45,402 nucleotides of DNA from Bacteroidetes bacterium UBA6183 (GTDB taxonomy: Bacteria; Bacteroidota; Bacteroidia; UKL13-3), in assembly GCA_002422865.1 (NCBI GenBank), contig DITN01000098.1, positions 1-45,402 on the forward strand, given 5' to 3'. The translations under genes and the position numbers were made by a program. The notes below the pieces were generated by a model that was not told the DNA's origin, made no database searches, and worked only from the letters and a program-made list of their open reading frames with translations. This document shows, in pieces, positions 24,784-31,639 of this stretch (the first letter of the stretch is position 1; the number at the start of each line of letters is the position of its first letter).

Positions 24784-26025
24784 ATGAATAAAAATATGAG
24801 CACTGAGAAAGCTGTATCAACTGCCGAATTTCACAAGGCAAACAAACCAGATTTATATACACATCCTGATTATTATTTGATGGATGAATTGCTTACCGAG
24901 GAGCATAAGTTGGTGCGCAACATGGTGCGCGATTATGTAAAAAAAGAATTGTCGCCAATTATTGAAGACATGGCTCAGCAGGCTAAGTTTAACTACGCAA
25001 TGGTTAAACAATTAGGAGATTTGGGCTGCTTTGGTCCGCAATTACCTGTTGAATATGGCTGCGGTGGTATGGATTACATTACCTATGGTTTAATGATGCA
25101 AGAATTGGAGCGTTGCGATTCTGGTGTGCGTTCTACTGCATCTGTTCAAGGTTCGTTAGTAATGTACCCGATTTATAAATTTGGTAGCGAAGAACAAAAA
25201 CATAAATACTTACCTAAACTTGCTAAAGGCGAATGGTTAGGTTGCTTTGGTTTAACGGAACCTAATCATGGATCTGATCCGGGTGGAATGACCACCAATT
25301 TTAAAGATGCAGGTGATGGAAAACACGTGATATTAAACGGAGCAAAAATGTGGATTTCAAATTCGCCTTATGCTGATGTTGCCGTGGTTTGGGCTAAAAA
25401 CGAACAAGGTAAAATTAAAGGATTAATTGTTGAGCGTGGTATGGAAGGCTTTAGCACTCCGGAAACACACAACAAATGGAGTTTACGTGCAAGTGCAACA
25501 GGTGAGTTGGTATTTAGCGATGTAAAAGTTCCGATAGAAAATATATTACCGGGTGTAGAAGGTTTAAAAGGCCCTTTGACTTGCTTAAACAGCGCACGTT
25601 ACGGTATTTCATGGGGTGCATTAGGCGCTGCTATGGATTGCTACGATACTGCTTTGCGTTACAGCAAAGAGCGTATTCAGTTTGGTAAACCAATTGCAGG
25701 TTTCCAATTGCAACAAAAGAAATTAGCCGAAATGATTACCGAAATTACCAAAGCACAATTGTTAACTTGGCGCTTAGGTGTATTGATGAATGAAGGACGA
25801 GCAACTCCGGCACAGATTAGTATGGCTAAACGTAACAATGTAGAGCTGGCATTAAACGTAGCTCGTGATGCCCGCCAAATGTTAGGTGGAATGGGTATTA
25901 CAGGCGAGTATCCAATTATGCGCCATATGATGAATTTAGAATCGGTGGTAACTTATGAAGGTACACACGACATTCACTTGTTAATAACCGGTATGGATAT
26001 TACAGGTGAAAATGCTTTTGCATAA
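24784..26025 (+). CDS. Acyl-CoA dehydrogenase, glutaryl-CoA dehydrogenase-like
   Basis: An FAD-dependent acyl-CoA dehydrogenase of 413 residues. Several segments follow glutaryl-CoA dehydrogenase rather than general members: GCFGLTEPNHGSDPGGM, LNGAKMWISNSPYADVAVVWAK, SARYGISWGALGAAMDCYDTALRY, RIQFGKPIAGFQLQQKKLAEM, and near the end VVTYEGTHDIHLLITGMDITG. The catalytic glutamate is the Glu (about 392) in TYEGTHD. Glutaryl-CoA dehydrogenase oxidises and decarboxylates glutaryl-CoA to crotonyl-CoA in lysine and tryptophan breakdown; that substrate is inferred from similarity. Start may be 24784 or 24796 (MSTEK). A hairpin terminator follows. Confidence 0.88.
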   Translation: MNKNMSTEKAVSTAEFHKANKPDLYTHPDYYLMDELLTEEHKLVRNMVRDYVKKELSPIIEDMAQQAKFNYAMVKQLGDLGCFGPQLPVEYGCGGMDYITYGLMMQELERCDSGVRSTASVQGSLVMYPIYKFGSEEQKHKYLPKLAKGEWLGCFGLTEPNHGSDPGGMTTNFKDAGDGKHVILNGAKMWISNSPYADVAVVWAKNEQGKIKGLIVERGMEGFSTPETHNKWSLRASATGELVFSDVKVPIENILPGVEGLKGPLTCLNSARYGISWGALGAAMDCYDTALRYSKERIQFGKPIAGFQLQQKKLAEMITEITKAQLLTWRLGVLMNEGRATPAQISMAKRNNVELALNVARDARQMLGGMGITGEYPIMRHMMNLESVVTYEGTHDIHLLITGMDITGENAFA

Positions 26026-26049
26026 AAATTAATTATTGTAATATTGAAT

Positions 26050-26080
26050 CATAAAGACGCATCATCGATGCGTCTTTATG
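26050..26080 (+). terminator. Hairpin terminator after the acyl-CoA dehydrogenase gene
   Basis: CATAAAGACGCAT and ATGCGTCTTTATG form a perfect 13-bp stem with a 5-base loop. The T-run is weak. Confidence 0.65.
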
Positions 26081-26104
26081 TGTGTTTAAAGGATAACAAA
26101 CTAT

Positions 26105-27640
26105 ATGTATCAAATAAAATTTGGAACCGATGGATGGCGCGGCATTATTGCTGCCGAGTTTAATGTAGATAATGTAAAACGCGTTGCGCAAGGAACGGCT
26201 GAATATCTTAAGCAAAATCATGCCGATAATTTAAGTATTGTGTTGGGGCATGATTGCCGTTTTGCAGGCGAATTGTTTGCCGAAACCGTAGCACAAATCA
26301 TGTGTGCCAATGGCATAAAAGTGAAGTTGGCTAAAGGTTTTGTTTCAACTCCTATGATAAGTTTGGGAGCCGTAAAACACAGTGCTGCTTTAGGTGTAAT
26401 TATTACGGCCAGCCACAACCCGCCTGCCTATAGTGGTTATAAACTTAAAGCACATTATGGCGGACCAAGCAGTCCGGCTGTGATTGATGCTGTGGAGGCT
26501 GCTATACCAAATCATTTGGTAGAAACTGCATTAACACCCATAGATGAATTGGTAAAATCGGGCATGGTTACTTATGTTGATTTAGAGACCTTATACATTG
26601 ATGAAGTGAAAGCAAGTTTTGATTTAGCTGCCATTAAAAACAGCGGAATGAAATTTGGTTACGATGCCATGTATGGTGCCGGACAAAACGTGATGAAGGC
26701 ACTGTTCCCTGAAGCCTTTTTGTTGCATTGCGAGTATAATCCAAGCTTTTACGGGCAAGCTCCTGAACCTATTCATAAAAACCTGGCAGAATTTAGTGCA
26801 GCCATCAAACAACGTGGCGACATTGATTGTGGTTTAGTAACCGATGGTGATGCTGATCGTATTGGTTTATACAACAAAAAAGGTGAGTTTGTGGATTCAC
26901 ATCACATCATTCTTTTATTGGTGCATTACCTACACAAATACAAAGGCATGAGTGGTAAAGTAATTACTACTTTTAGTGCAACATCAAAAATTACGGCATT
27001 GGCAAAGGCTTATGGTTTAGACATTGAAATCACCAAAATTGGCTTTAAATACATTTGTGAAAAAATGGTTACCGAAAACGTATTGGTAGGTGGCGAAGAA
27101 AGTGGAGGTATTGCCATTAAAGGATTTATTCCGGAACGCGATGGTATTTGGATTGGTCTAACCCTTTGGGAGTTTATGGCCAAAACAGGTAAGAGTTTGG
27201 ATGATTTAATTAAAGAAGTGTATGAGGTAGTAGGTAGCTTTGCCATGGGCCGTATTGATTTACACATTACCGAAGAAATTAAACAAAACGTATTGGCCAA
27301 TTGCAAAGCCGGTAAATACACTACTTTCGGTAATTACACCATTGAAAAGGTAGAAGACTTGGATGGATTTAAGTTTCATTTAAAAAACAACGATGTCTCA
27401 CACTCCGAATCTTCAGCGAATATTGGTGTCTCACACTCCGAAGCTTCAGCGAATAATGGTGTGTTACACTCCGAAGCTTCAGCGAATATTGGTGTGTCAC
27501 ACTCCGAAGCTTCAGCGAAGGAGTGGGTAATGATAAGAGCAAGTGGAACAGAACCTGTATTGCGTGTATATAGCGAATCGTCAACGCAAGATAAAGCAGA
27601 AGCCATTTTGCAAGCATGTAAAAATACCATTTTAGCTTAA
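26105..27640 (+). CDS. Alpha-D-phosphohexomutase (phosphoglucomutase/phosphomannomutase) with an inserted repeat tract
   Basis: This enzyme moves a phosphate between C6 and C1 of a hexose through a phosphoserine. All four domains are visible: FGTDGWRGIIAAEF (start), active-site Ser103 in IITASHNPPAYSGYK, the metal loop DGDADRIG (Asp247, 249, 251), the sugar loop GGEESGG at about 329, and the phosphate-binding RASGTEPVLRVY (Arg478). The length is 511 residues because a 42-residue tract (431-472) made of four copies of an 11-residue repeat (VSHSEASANIG-like) is inserted just before the phosphate-binding domain's EWVMIRASGTEP strand. The insertion keeps frame and leaves the catalytic motifs intact. 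Which hexose is used cannot be told. Confidence 0.92.
   Translation: MYQIKFGTDGWRGIIAAEFNVDNVKRVAQGTAEYLKQNHADNLSIVLGHDCRFAGELFAETVAQIMCANGIKVKLAKGFVSTPMISLGAVKHSAALGVIITASHNPPAYSGYKLKAHYGGPSSPAVIDAVEAAIPNHLVETALTPIDELVKSGMVTYVDLETLYIDEVKASFDLAAIKNSGMKFGYDAMYGAGQNVMKALFPEAFLLHCEYNPSFYGQAPEPIHKNLAEFSAAIKQRGDIDCGLVTDGDADRIGLYNKKGEFVDSHHIILLLVHYLHKYKGMSGKVITTFSATSKITALAKAYGLDIEITKIGFKYICEKMVTENVLVGGEESGGIAIKGFIPERDGIWIGLTLWEFMAKTGKSLDDLIKEVYEVVGSFAMGRIDLHITEEIKQNVLANCKAGKYTTFGNYTIEKVEDLDGFKFHLKNNDVSHSESSANIGVSHSEASANNGVLHSEASANIGVSHSEASAKEWVMIRASGTEPVLRVYSESSTQDKAEAILQACKNTILA
27395..27520. repeat. 33-bp minisatellite inside the phosphohexomutase gene
   Basis: Three full 33-bp units (27395, 27428, 27461) and a fourth of 27 bases (27494-27520), each of the form GTnTnACACTCCGAA..TTCAGCGAA. 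Units 2-4 share ACACTCCGAAGCTTCAGCGAA exactly. The period is a multiple of three, so copy number can change without breaking the frame. Confidence 0.95.
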
Positions 27641-27881
27641 GGCTGATAACATAAAAATTGCCCCCTTGATTATAAGGAGGTTTTCTTGTGTTAATTGAGG
27701 TAGTTACTATTTTAAGAATAATGAAATTATTTTTAGTAATATTTCTTGATGCAAATTAATTAATTGGGTGCTAATAGCCTCATACACTATTAGCCACAGC
27801 CGTAACTATTATCATGTATTTCCGTATTGTTAATAGATTAAAATTTAGAATTCGGTTATAAATGAATTGATTTTCAGGAAG
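27641..27881. other. Non-coding gap upstream of the lipoprotein gene
   Basis: About 240 bp with no credible gene. CCCCCTT followed by ATAAGGAGG and TTTTC at about 27661-27688 could be a weak terminator for the phosphohexomutase gene. Nothing else is recognised. Confidence 0.4.
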
Positions 27882-27899
27882 CTGAACTCATAAGTTCAG
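27882..27899. promoter_or_regulatory. 7-bp dyad upstream of the lipoprotein promoter
   Basis: CTGAACT and AGTTCAG are perfect complements around CATA, located just before the candidate -33 box. It could be an operator. A similar dyad with CTGAATT/AATTCAG arms occurs at 31502-31519. Confidence 0.35.
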
Positions 27900-27908
27900 T
27901 AAAAGTTC

Positions 27909-27940
27909 TTGCGTTTGAATTTCCAATAAAATAATTTCGC
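27909..27940 (+). promoter_or_regulatory. Candidate promoter of the lipoprotein gene
   Basis: TTG at 27909-27911, 20 bases, then TAATTTCGC at 27932-27940 (TAnnTTCG form). The ATG follows 18 bases later. Confidence 0.45.
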
Positions 27941-27958
27941 TATGAACAATAAAACATT

Positions 27959-28825
27959 ATGAAAACAACTCAAAACAACTCAAAACAACTCAAAACAATT
28001 TTTGCAGCTCTAATTATTTTGTTTGCTGTATCATGTAAAAAGAATGACTCAACGGAGTCTTTTACAAGTGGAAAACCAGATAAAACAAAACTATCAACAC
28101 TTACCACAAGTAGTTATCAGAATCCTTATGAAATAATAGGAGTAATGCATAATGAAGCAATTGCATACATTGAAGACAGCTTAACAGCTTTCTATAATGG
28201 TACAAGTGTAAATAATGCTGCATTAAGAACACTAATAGCTAACTACTACAGCAATAATGCATATAAAATTGACTCTGCAAGTGGAGTTGGATATAATTCC
28301 GATTTTAACTATTTTGATAGTTCATTTGCGCTACTTAATTCTATAAAATCATATGAGTTCGGTAACATTACTTCAATTTCTTTAAGTGATGATGCAATGC
28401 AATATGTAAACACTGTCATGTCCTTGATAGAAGATCATGAATCGCCCTCAACTTTAATTCCAGAAATCTTAGAATTAGAATTAACTATTGATAATCTTGG
28501 CATTCCAGAAAATGAAAAAGTGATATTGTACTGCGCATCCAGTGTTGCGAGACATAGTTCGGAGTATTGGTACAATCATGAACCATTTGGCACAACTGGA
28601 AATATAGACTATGCATTATGGCAAGAAATTGTTGGCGCAGATTTTACAGGTGCATTAGTAGGAGGAGCGAGAGCAGCAGTAGCAGGTATAAGTTCTGGAG
28701 CGCTAGTATTTGGACCAGGTGGAGTTGTTTTATCAGCAGCGTCTGGTGCTGTGGTTGGCGGCATATGGTCATCATTTGGCGACTTTATGTTAAATGCACT
28801 TGTTAATTGGGCTTTTTGGACATAA
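27959..28825 (+). CDS. Lipoprotein of unknown function with a glycine-zipper tail and 10-bp repeats at its start
   Basis: A 288-residue protein. After the start codon come three copies of the decamer AAAACAACTC and part of a fourth, giving MKTTQNNSKQLKTT-like residues, then a lipoprotein signal LKTIFAALIILFAVSC and a KKNDST mature start. Removing the three decamers (30 bp) would give MKTIFAALIILFAVSC, a normal lipoprotein start, so they look like an insertion. The middle (about 45-215) is helical, with no recognised domain. The last 65 residues are strongly hydrophobic and glycine-rich (GALVGGARAAVAGISSGAL, GPGGVVLSAASGAVVGG), as in membrane-inserting bacteriocins and glycine-zipper proteins. 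A small membrane protein follows after one base. Confidence 0.7.
   Translation: MKTTQNNSKQLKTIFAALIILFAVSCKKNDSTESFTSGKPDKTKLSTLTTSSYQNPYEIIGVMHNEAIAYIEDSLTAFYNGTSVNNAALRTLIANYYSNNAYKIDSASGVGYNSDFNYFDSSFALLNSIKSYEFGNITSISLSDDAMQYVNTVMSLIEDHESPSTLIPEILELELTIDNLGIPENEKVILYCASSVARHSSEYWYNHEPFGTTGNIDYALWQEIVGADFTGALVGGARAAVAGISSGALVFGPGGVVLSAASGAVVGGIWSSFGDFMLNALVNWAFWT
27962..27998. repeat. 10-bp tandem repeat directly after the start codon
   Basis: AAAACAACTC occurs three times in a row, then AAAACAA. The unit is not a multiple of three, so gain or loss of one copy shifts the reading frame of the lipoprotein gene, while the present three extra units (30 bp) preserve it. Confidence 0.9.
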
Positions 28826-28826
28826 A

Positions 28827-29147
28827 ATGAAAAGCACTATAATAATTTCTATCTGGATTTTAACTTGGGTTTACACATATTTCTATATATCAAAACATAA
28901 GTTAACACTCGATCAAATTGTAGGATTTAATTTCACTAAGTTGAATTTTTACAATTTCTTATCATTTGCATTTCCTGCATATTTGGTGATGCACTTTTAT
29001 ATTCCAATTGTTTTTTGGGAATCACAATTTTTTAATATGATGTTAAATTATCTCTTTATGGCATGCCTTTTTTGGGGTATAGATCAATTACCCAAAGTGA
29101 TTTGCTACGCAATTTATAAATTATCTGCCAGAATAATAAAGAGTTAA
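28827..29147 (+). CDS. Small membrane protein coupled to the lipoprotein gene
   Basis: 106 residues from the ATG at 28827 (MKSTIIISIWILTWVYTYFYIS), one base after the stop of the lipoprotein gene; an earlier in-frame ATG at 28794 would overlap that gene by 32 bases. There are three hydrophobic segments, at about 4-20, 41-62 and 67-85, with a basic C-terminus (YKLSARIIKS). No family is recognised. The tight coupling to a gene with a membrane-active-looking tail resembles toxin/immunity pairs, but this is inference from layout. A terminator follows. Confidence 0.65.
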   Translation: MKSTIIISIWILTWVYTYFYISKHKLTLDQIVGFNFTKLNFYNFLSFAFPAYLVMHFYIPIVFWESQFFNMMLNYLFMACLFWGIDQLPKVICYAIYKLSARIIKS

Positions 29148-29173
29148 TGCTATTATACTTAATTTTGATCATG

Positions 29174-29206
29174 AAAGCGTCCTTCTATAACATGTGGGAC
29201 GCTTTT
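29174..29206. terminator. Convergent terminator
   Basis: AAAGCGTCC (29174-29182) and GGACGCTTT (29197-29205) form a 9-bp stem followed by T residues. It lies between the membrane-protein gene and the convergent XRE gene and touches the latter's stop codon. Confidence 0.7.
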
Positions 29207-29558
29207 ATTTCTTAATAGTTTCCGGTATACTGATCAATTGCAGAATGGCATCTTTTTCGTTGGCATTCATTACATTTACTGAGTCAAGAAATTCGTCCCA
29301 TGTTTTAATGGTACCGTTTCTAAGAATGTCAACATCCGCTAATAGACATACTTGTAGAATACTACATTGTAAAACTTCACAAATGTAAATAACCTGCCAA
29401 AAAGAGACTTCAACGCCTCCATTCTCTATCCGGCAATAGTAGCTTTCACTACAATTTAAAGCATTTGCTAATTCCAATGCTTTAATTTGTTTGTGTTTTC
29501 GAAGCAGCTTTAAAACTTGGCCAAGCTTCAAATTTTGTTGAATATTTCGAGGTGTCAT
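29205..29558 (-). CDS. XRE-family helix-turn-helix regulator
   Basis: A 117-residue cytoplasmic protein. An HTH_3 domain spans about 11-68: LGQVLKLLRKHKQIKALELANALNCSESYYCRIENGGVEVSFWQVIYICEVLQC, with the recognition helix around SESYYCRIENG. The C-terminal 45 residues (DILRNGTIKTWDEFLDSVNVMNANEKDAILQLIS) are helical and may dimerise. It converges on the lipoprotein/membrane-protein pair and could regulate it or itself; its upstream region contains the near-palindrome TATACTTATACA at 29564-29575. Small accessory regulators of this type are common in mobile or variable regions. Confidence 0.82.
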   Translation of the reverse strand: MTPRNIQQNLKLGQVLKLLRKHKQIKALELANALNCSESYYCRIENGGVEVSFWQVIYICEVLQCSILQVCLLADVDILRNGTIKTWDEFLDSVNVMNANEKDAILQLISIPETIKK

Positions 29559-29697
29559 GATTATACTTATACAAATCGAATTTAGTAATAAACAATCATT
29601 TTAGCAACAGATAAATTCTTTATATTCGAATTAATTCTTCAATAAAATTTGAGAAATGAATTACCATAATCATGGTTAGATAGGACCGACAAAATTA

Positions 29698-29733
29698 CGA
29701 TTGCCCCTAGGCACAAACTAGTGAGGGTAATTA
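29698..29733. repeat. Imperfect inverted repeat before rlmF
   Basis: ATTGCCCCTAG and CTAGTGAGGGTAAT are imperfect complements around a short loop. Function unknown. The rest of 29559-29846 shows only AT-rich DNA with a TATATTCG box at 29621-29628. Confidence 0.35.
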
Positions 29734-29846
29734 TAAAACAGTCATTTTGCCAAGAAGCAATCAAGTTGTAAAGCAACACCATTTTAAAGGACGAAAATTA
29801 TAATGCATTATTTGTTGTAGTTTGCACCCGGTAATTACAGCTAAAA

Positions 29847-30788
29847 ATGCCTTTAAAAAAAGAATTACATCCGCGTAACGCACATGGCAACAGGTACGAT
29901 TTTCCTGCATTGGTAGCGGTTTGTCCGGAGTTGCAAAATGTTGTAGCTGTAAATAAGTATGGTGATGAATCTATTGATTTTAGCAATCCAAAAGCAGTTA
30001 AATTACTGAACAAAGCACTGTTAAAGTTTTTCTATAAAATTGAACATTGGGATATTCCGAATGGATATTTATGTCCGCCTATACCGGGCCGTGCCGATTA
30101 TGTGCATTACTTAGCCGATTTAATTGCCAAATACAACCAAGGTGTTATTCCGCGTGGTAAAAAAGTAGTTGGGGTTGATATTGGTGTAGGTGCAAATTGT
30201 ATTTATCCCATTTTAGGTCATCAATTATTTGGCTGGCATTTTATAGGCACCGATATTGATGATAAAGCATTGGATAATGCCGAAAAAATAATCAATAACA
30301 ACGAAGCCTTACAAGGCGCAGTAACCTTGTTACAACAAATGCGCACCAATAATTTATTAAAAGGTGTAATTGATAATGATGTTTTGTTTGATTTTACCAT
30401 TTGTAATCCGCCTTTTCATGCCAGTGCCGAAGAAGCCAAACAAGCAAGTACACGTAAGGTTAGTAACCTAAAAGGTAAACGCATAAAGTCGCCTATATTA
30501 AACTTTGGCGGACATCAAACCGAGCTTTGGTGTAATGGTGGCGAGGAAGGTTTTATTACCAAGTTGGCCAACGAAAGTGTAAGCTATGCGCAACAATGCT
30601 TTTGGTTTACCTCATTGGTATCTAAACAAACCACAGTGCCTTTAATTACAAAACTATTAACCCAACTTAAAGCTACCGAAATTAAGGTAGTAGAAATGGC
30701 GCAAGGACAAAAAATTAGTAGGTTTATTGCGTGGACATTTTTAACGCCTACCCAACAAAAAGATTGGATGGATAAGCGTTGGAAGTAG
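29847..30788 (+). CDS. rlmF: 23S rRNA (adenine(1618)-N(6))-methyltransferase RlmF
   Basis: This enzyme methylates A1618 of 23S rRNA using S-adenosylmethionine. The 313-residue protein follows the RlmF pattern throughout: KKELHPRNAHGNRYDFPAL at the N-terminus, HWDIPNGYLCPPIPGRADYVHYLADLI, the SAM motif VGVDIGVGANCIYPILG, and the catalytic NPPF (Asn187-Phe190) in the FTICNPPFHAS segment typical of N6-adenine methylases. ELWCNGGEEGFI and ISRFIAWTF follow at the C-terminus. Length is normal. Start at ATG 29847. It is a housekeeping gene set between accessory genes. Confidence 0.94.
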   Translation: MPLKKELHPRNAHGNRYDFPALVAVCPELQNVVAVNKYGDESIDFSNPKAVKLLNKALLKFFYKIEHWDIPNGYLCPPIPGRADYVHYLADLIAKYNQGVIPRGKKVVGVDIGVGANCIYPILGHQLFGWHFIGTDIDDKALDNAEKIINNNEALQGAVTLLQQMRTNNLLKGVIDNDVLFDFTICNPPFHASAEEAKQASTRKVSNLKGKRIKSPILNFGGHQTELWCNGGEEGFITKLANESVSYAQQCFWFTSLVSKQTTVPLITKLLTQLKATEIKVVEMAQGQKISRFIAWTFLTPTQQKDWMDKRWK

Positions 30789-30804
30789 GACTTGTTTGAT
30801 GGGG

Positions 30805-31035
30805 TTAGTTGTAGAATTTTTTTAATTGCTTTACAGCATTTTCATGAGATATAAGTTCTCCATTATCTGCCTGATGAAGGCTTTTTTCTAAAGATAATTT
30901 TACTTCATCAGGTAAGCTGTCCCAAGTGTCGGTTTGCTCTGATGATATAAATGCCTTTATGCGAGCAATCAGTTCTTCACTCTCAATATTAAATATTTTT
31001 TGAGCAAGTTTTATTTTTTCTAACTCCAGATTCAT
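30805..31035 (-). CDS. Orphan antitoxin-like protein (addiction-module component)
   Basis: 76 residues from the ATG at 31035 (MNLELEKIKLAQKIF), preferred over 31065. The C-terminal half, LPDEVKLSLEKSLHQADNGELISHENAVKQLKKFYN, follows the pattern of small addiction-module antitoxins: an acidic/helical region, then G-x-(I/L)-(P/S)-H-E-x-V near the end. These normally lie just upstream of a RelE/ParE-type toxin. None is present: the convergent rlmF gene ends 16 bp downstream. It may be a remnant or a solitary regulator. The family assignment is tentative. Confidence 0.5.
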   Translation of the reverse strand: MNLELEKIKLAQKIFNIESEELIARIKAFISSEQTDTWDSLPDEVKLSLEKSLHQADNGELISHENAVKQLKKFYN

Positions 31036-31126
31036 AACACTCAATTTATAAACGTATGTAAGCAAATATATCAGTTTGTTATAAAACCCGACTGTTATTA
31101 AAGGAGAAACGCTCTTACATTAGATA

Positions 31127-31342
31127 ACGTTTGAAGGATTCTATCGGCCTACGAGAATTTTACTTAACAATCAATGAGGACGTTTGTGCAATGGCCATTG
31201 TTAGCAATCCAGAAACGCAGTGGCTTGGATTGCGCGGAAAAAACGAACTCAGTAGATTGTAGTAAAATTGTCGTAAGCCTTGATTTTTTGTTTACTTTTT
31301 TATCAAGAAAAAAGTGAAGGTGGTTTGGGTGCCAACCCAAAA
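31127..31342. repeat. Copy B of the structured interspersed repeat
   Basis: It aligns with 7113-7342 over its whole length. Stem 1 is AATTTTAC..ACAATC (31156-31172) with GATTGTAGTAAAATT (31255-31269). The nested hairpin GCAATCC/GGATTGC (31204-31210/31227-31233) is unchanged. The next stem is ACTTTTTT/AAAAAAGT (31294-31301/31308-31315) with loop ATCAAG. The last is TTTGGGT/ACCCAAA (31324-31330/31335-31341). The right third found in copy A is absent. The rest of 31066-31639 has no credible gene, only a CTGAATT/AATTCAG dyad near 31502-31519. Confidence 0.75.
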
Positions 31343-31623
31343 GGAAAGCGTTTTTTATGCTATTGGGATTTTAATATGGAAAACACTCATTATGGTCAAA
31401 ACCAGAAAATATCCTTATACTCCAGGTTACTTGGCAATCATAAAAATTACCGGTAAACTAACGGATATACATATTTATAATTTTGAATTTAGGTCATTAA
31501 ACTGAATTAATAAATTCAGGTGCGAAAAAAGCTACTACATCGTCCGATTTAAGGTCGTTGTTACTTATAATTAGTAGGTAGATTCAGGTTAATCTAAGTA
31601 AGTGCTGTTTAAGGTTATTCTAT

Positions 31624-31632
31624 TATCTTCGC
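31624..31632 (+). promoter_or_regulatory. Candidate -7 box before the radical SAM gene
   Basis: TATCTTCGC fits TAnnTTCG and ends seven bases before the ATG at 31640. No good -33 box is visible. Confidence 0.3.
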
Positions 31633-31639
31633 AAATTCA

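Noticed and set aside
27369..27630. Two open frames opposite the phosphohexomutase repeat tract
   Set aside because: They exist only because the 33-bp repeats lack stops in the other frames; the sense frame contains the conserved enzyme motifs.
27942..27962. Six-codon leader peptide MNNKTL overlapping the lipoprotein start
   Set aside because: It is too short to support on sequence alone and shows no regulatory codon pattern.
28618..28806. 62-codon frame within the glycine-zipper region
   Set aside because: It is a shadow of the lipoprotein gene, with an arginine/tryptophan/serine-rich translation typical of out-of-frame reading.
31314..31505. 63-codon open frame
   Set aside because: It begins inside the structured repeat and has no ribosome site or recognisable protein pattern.
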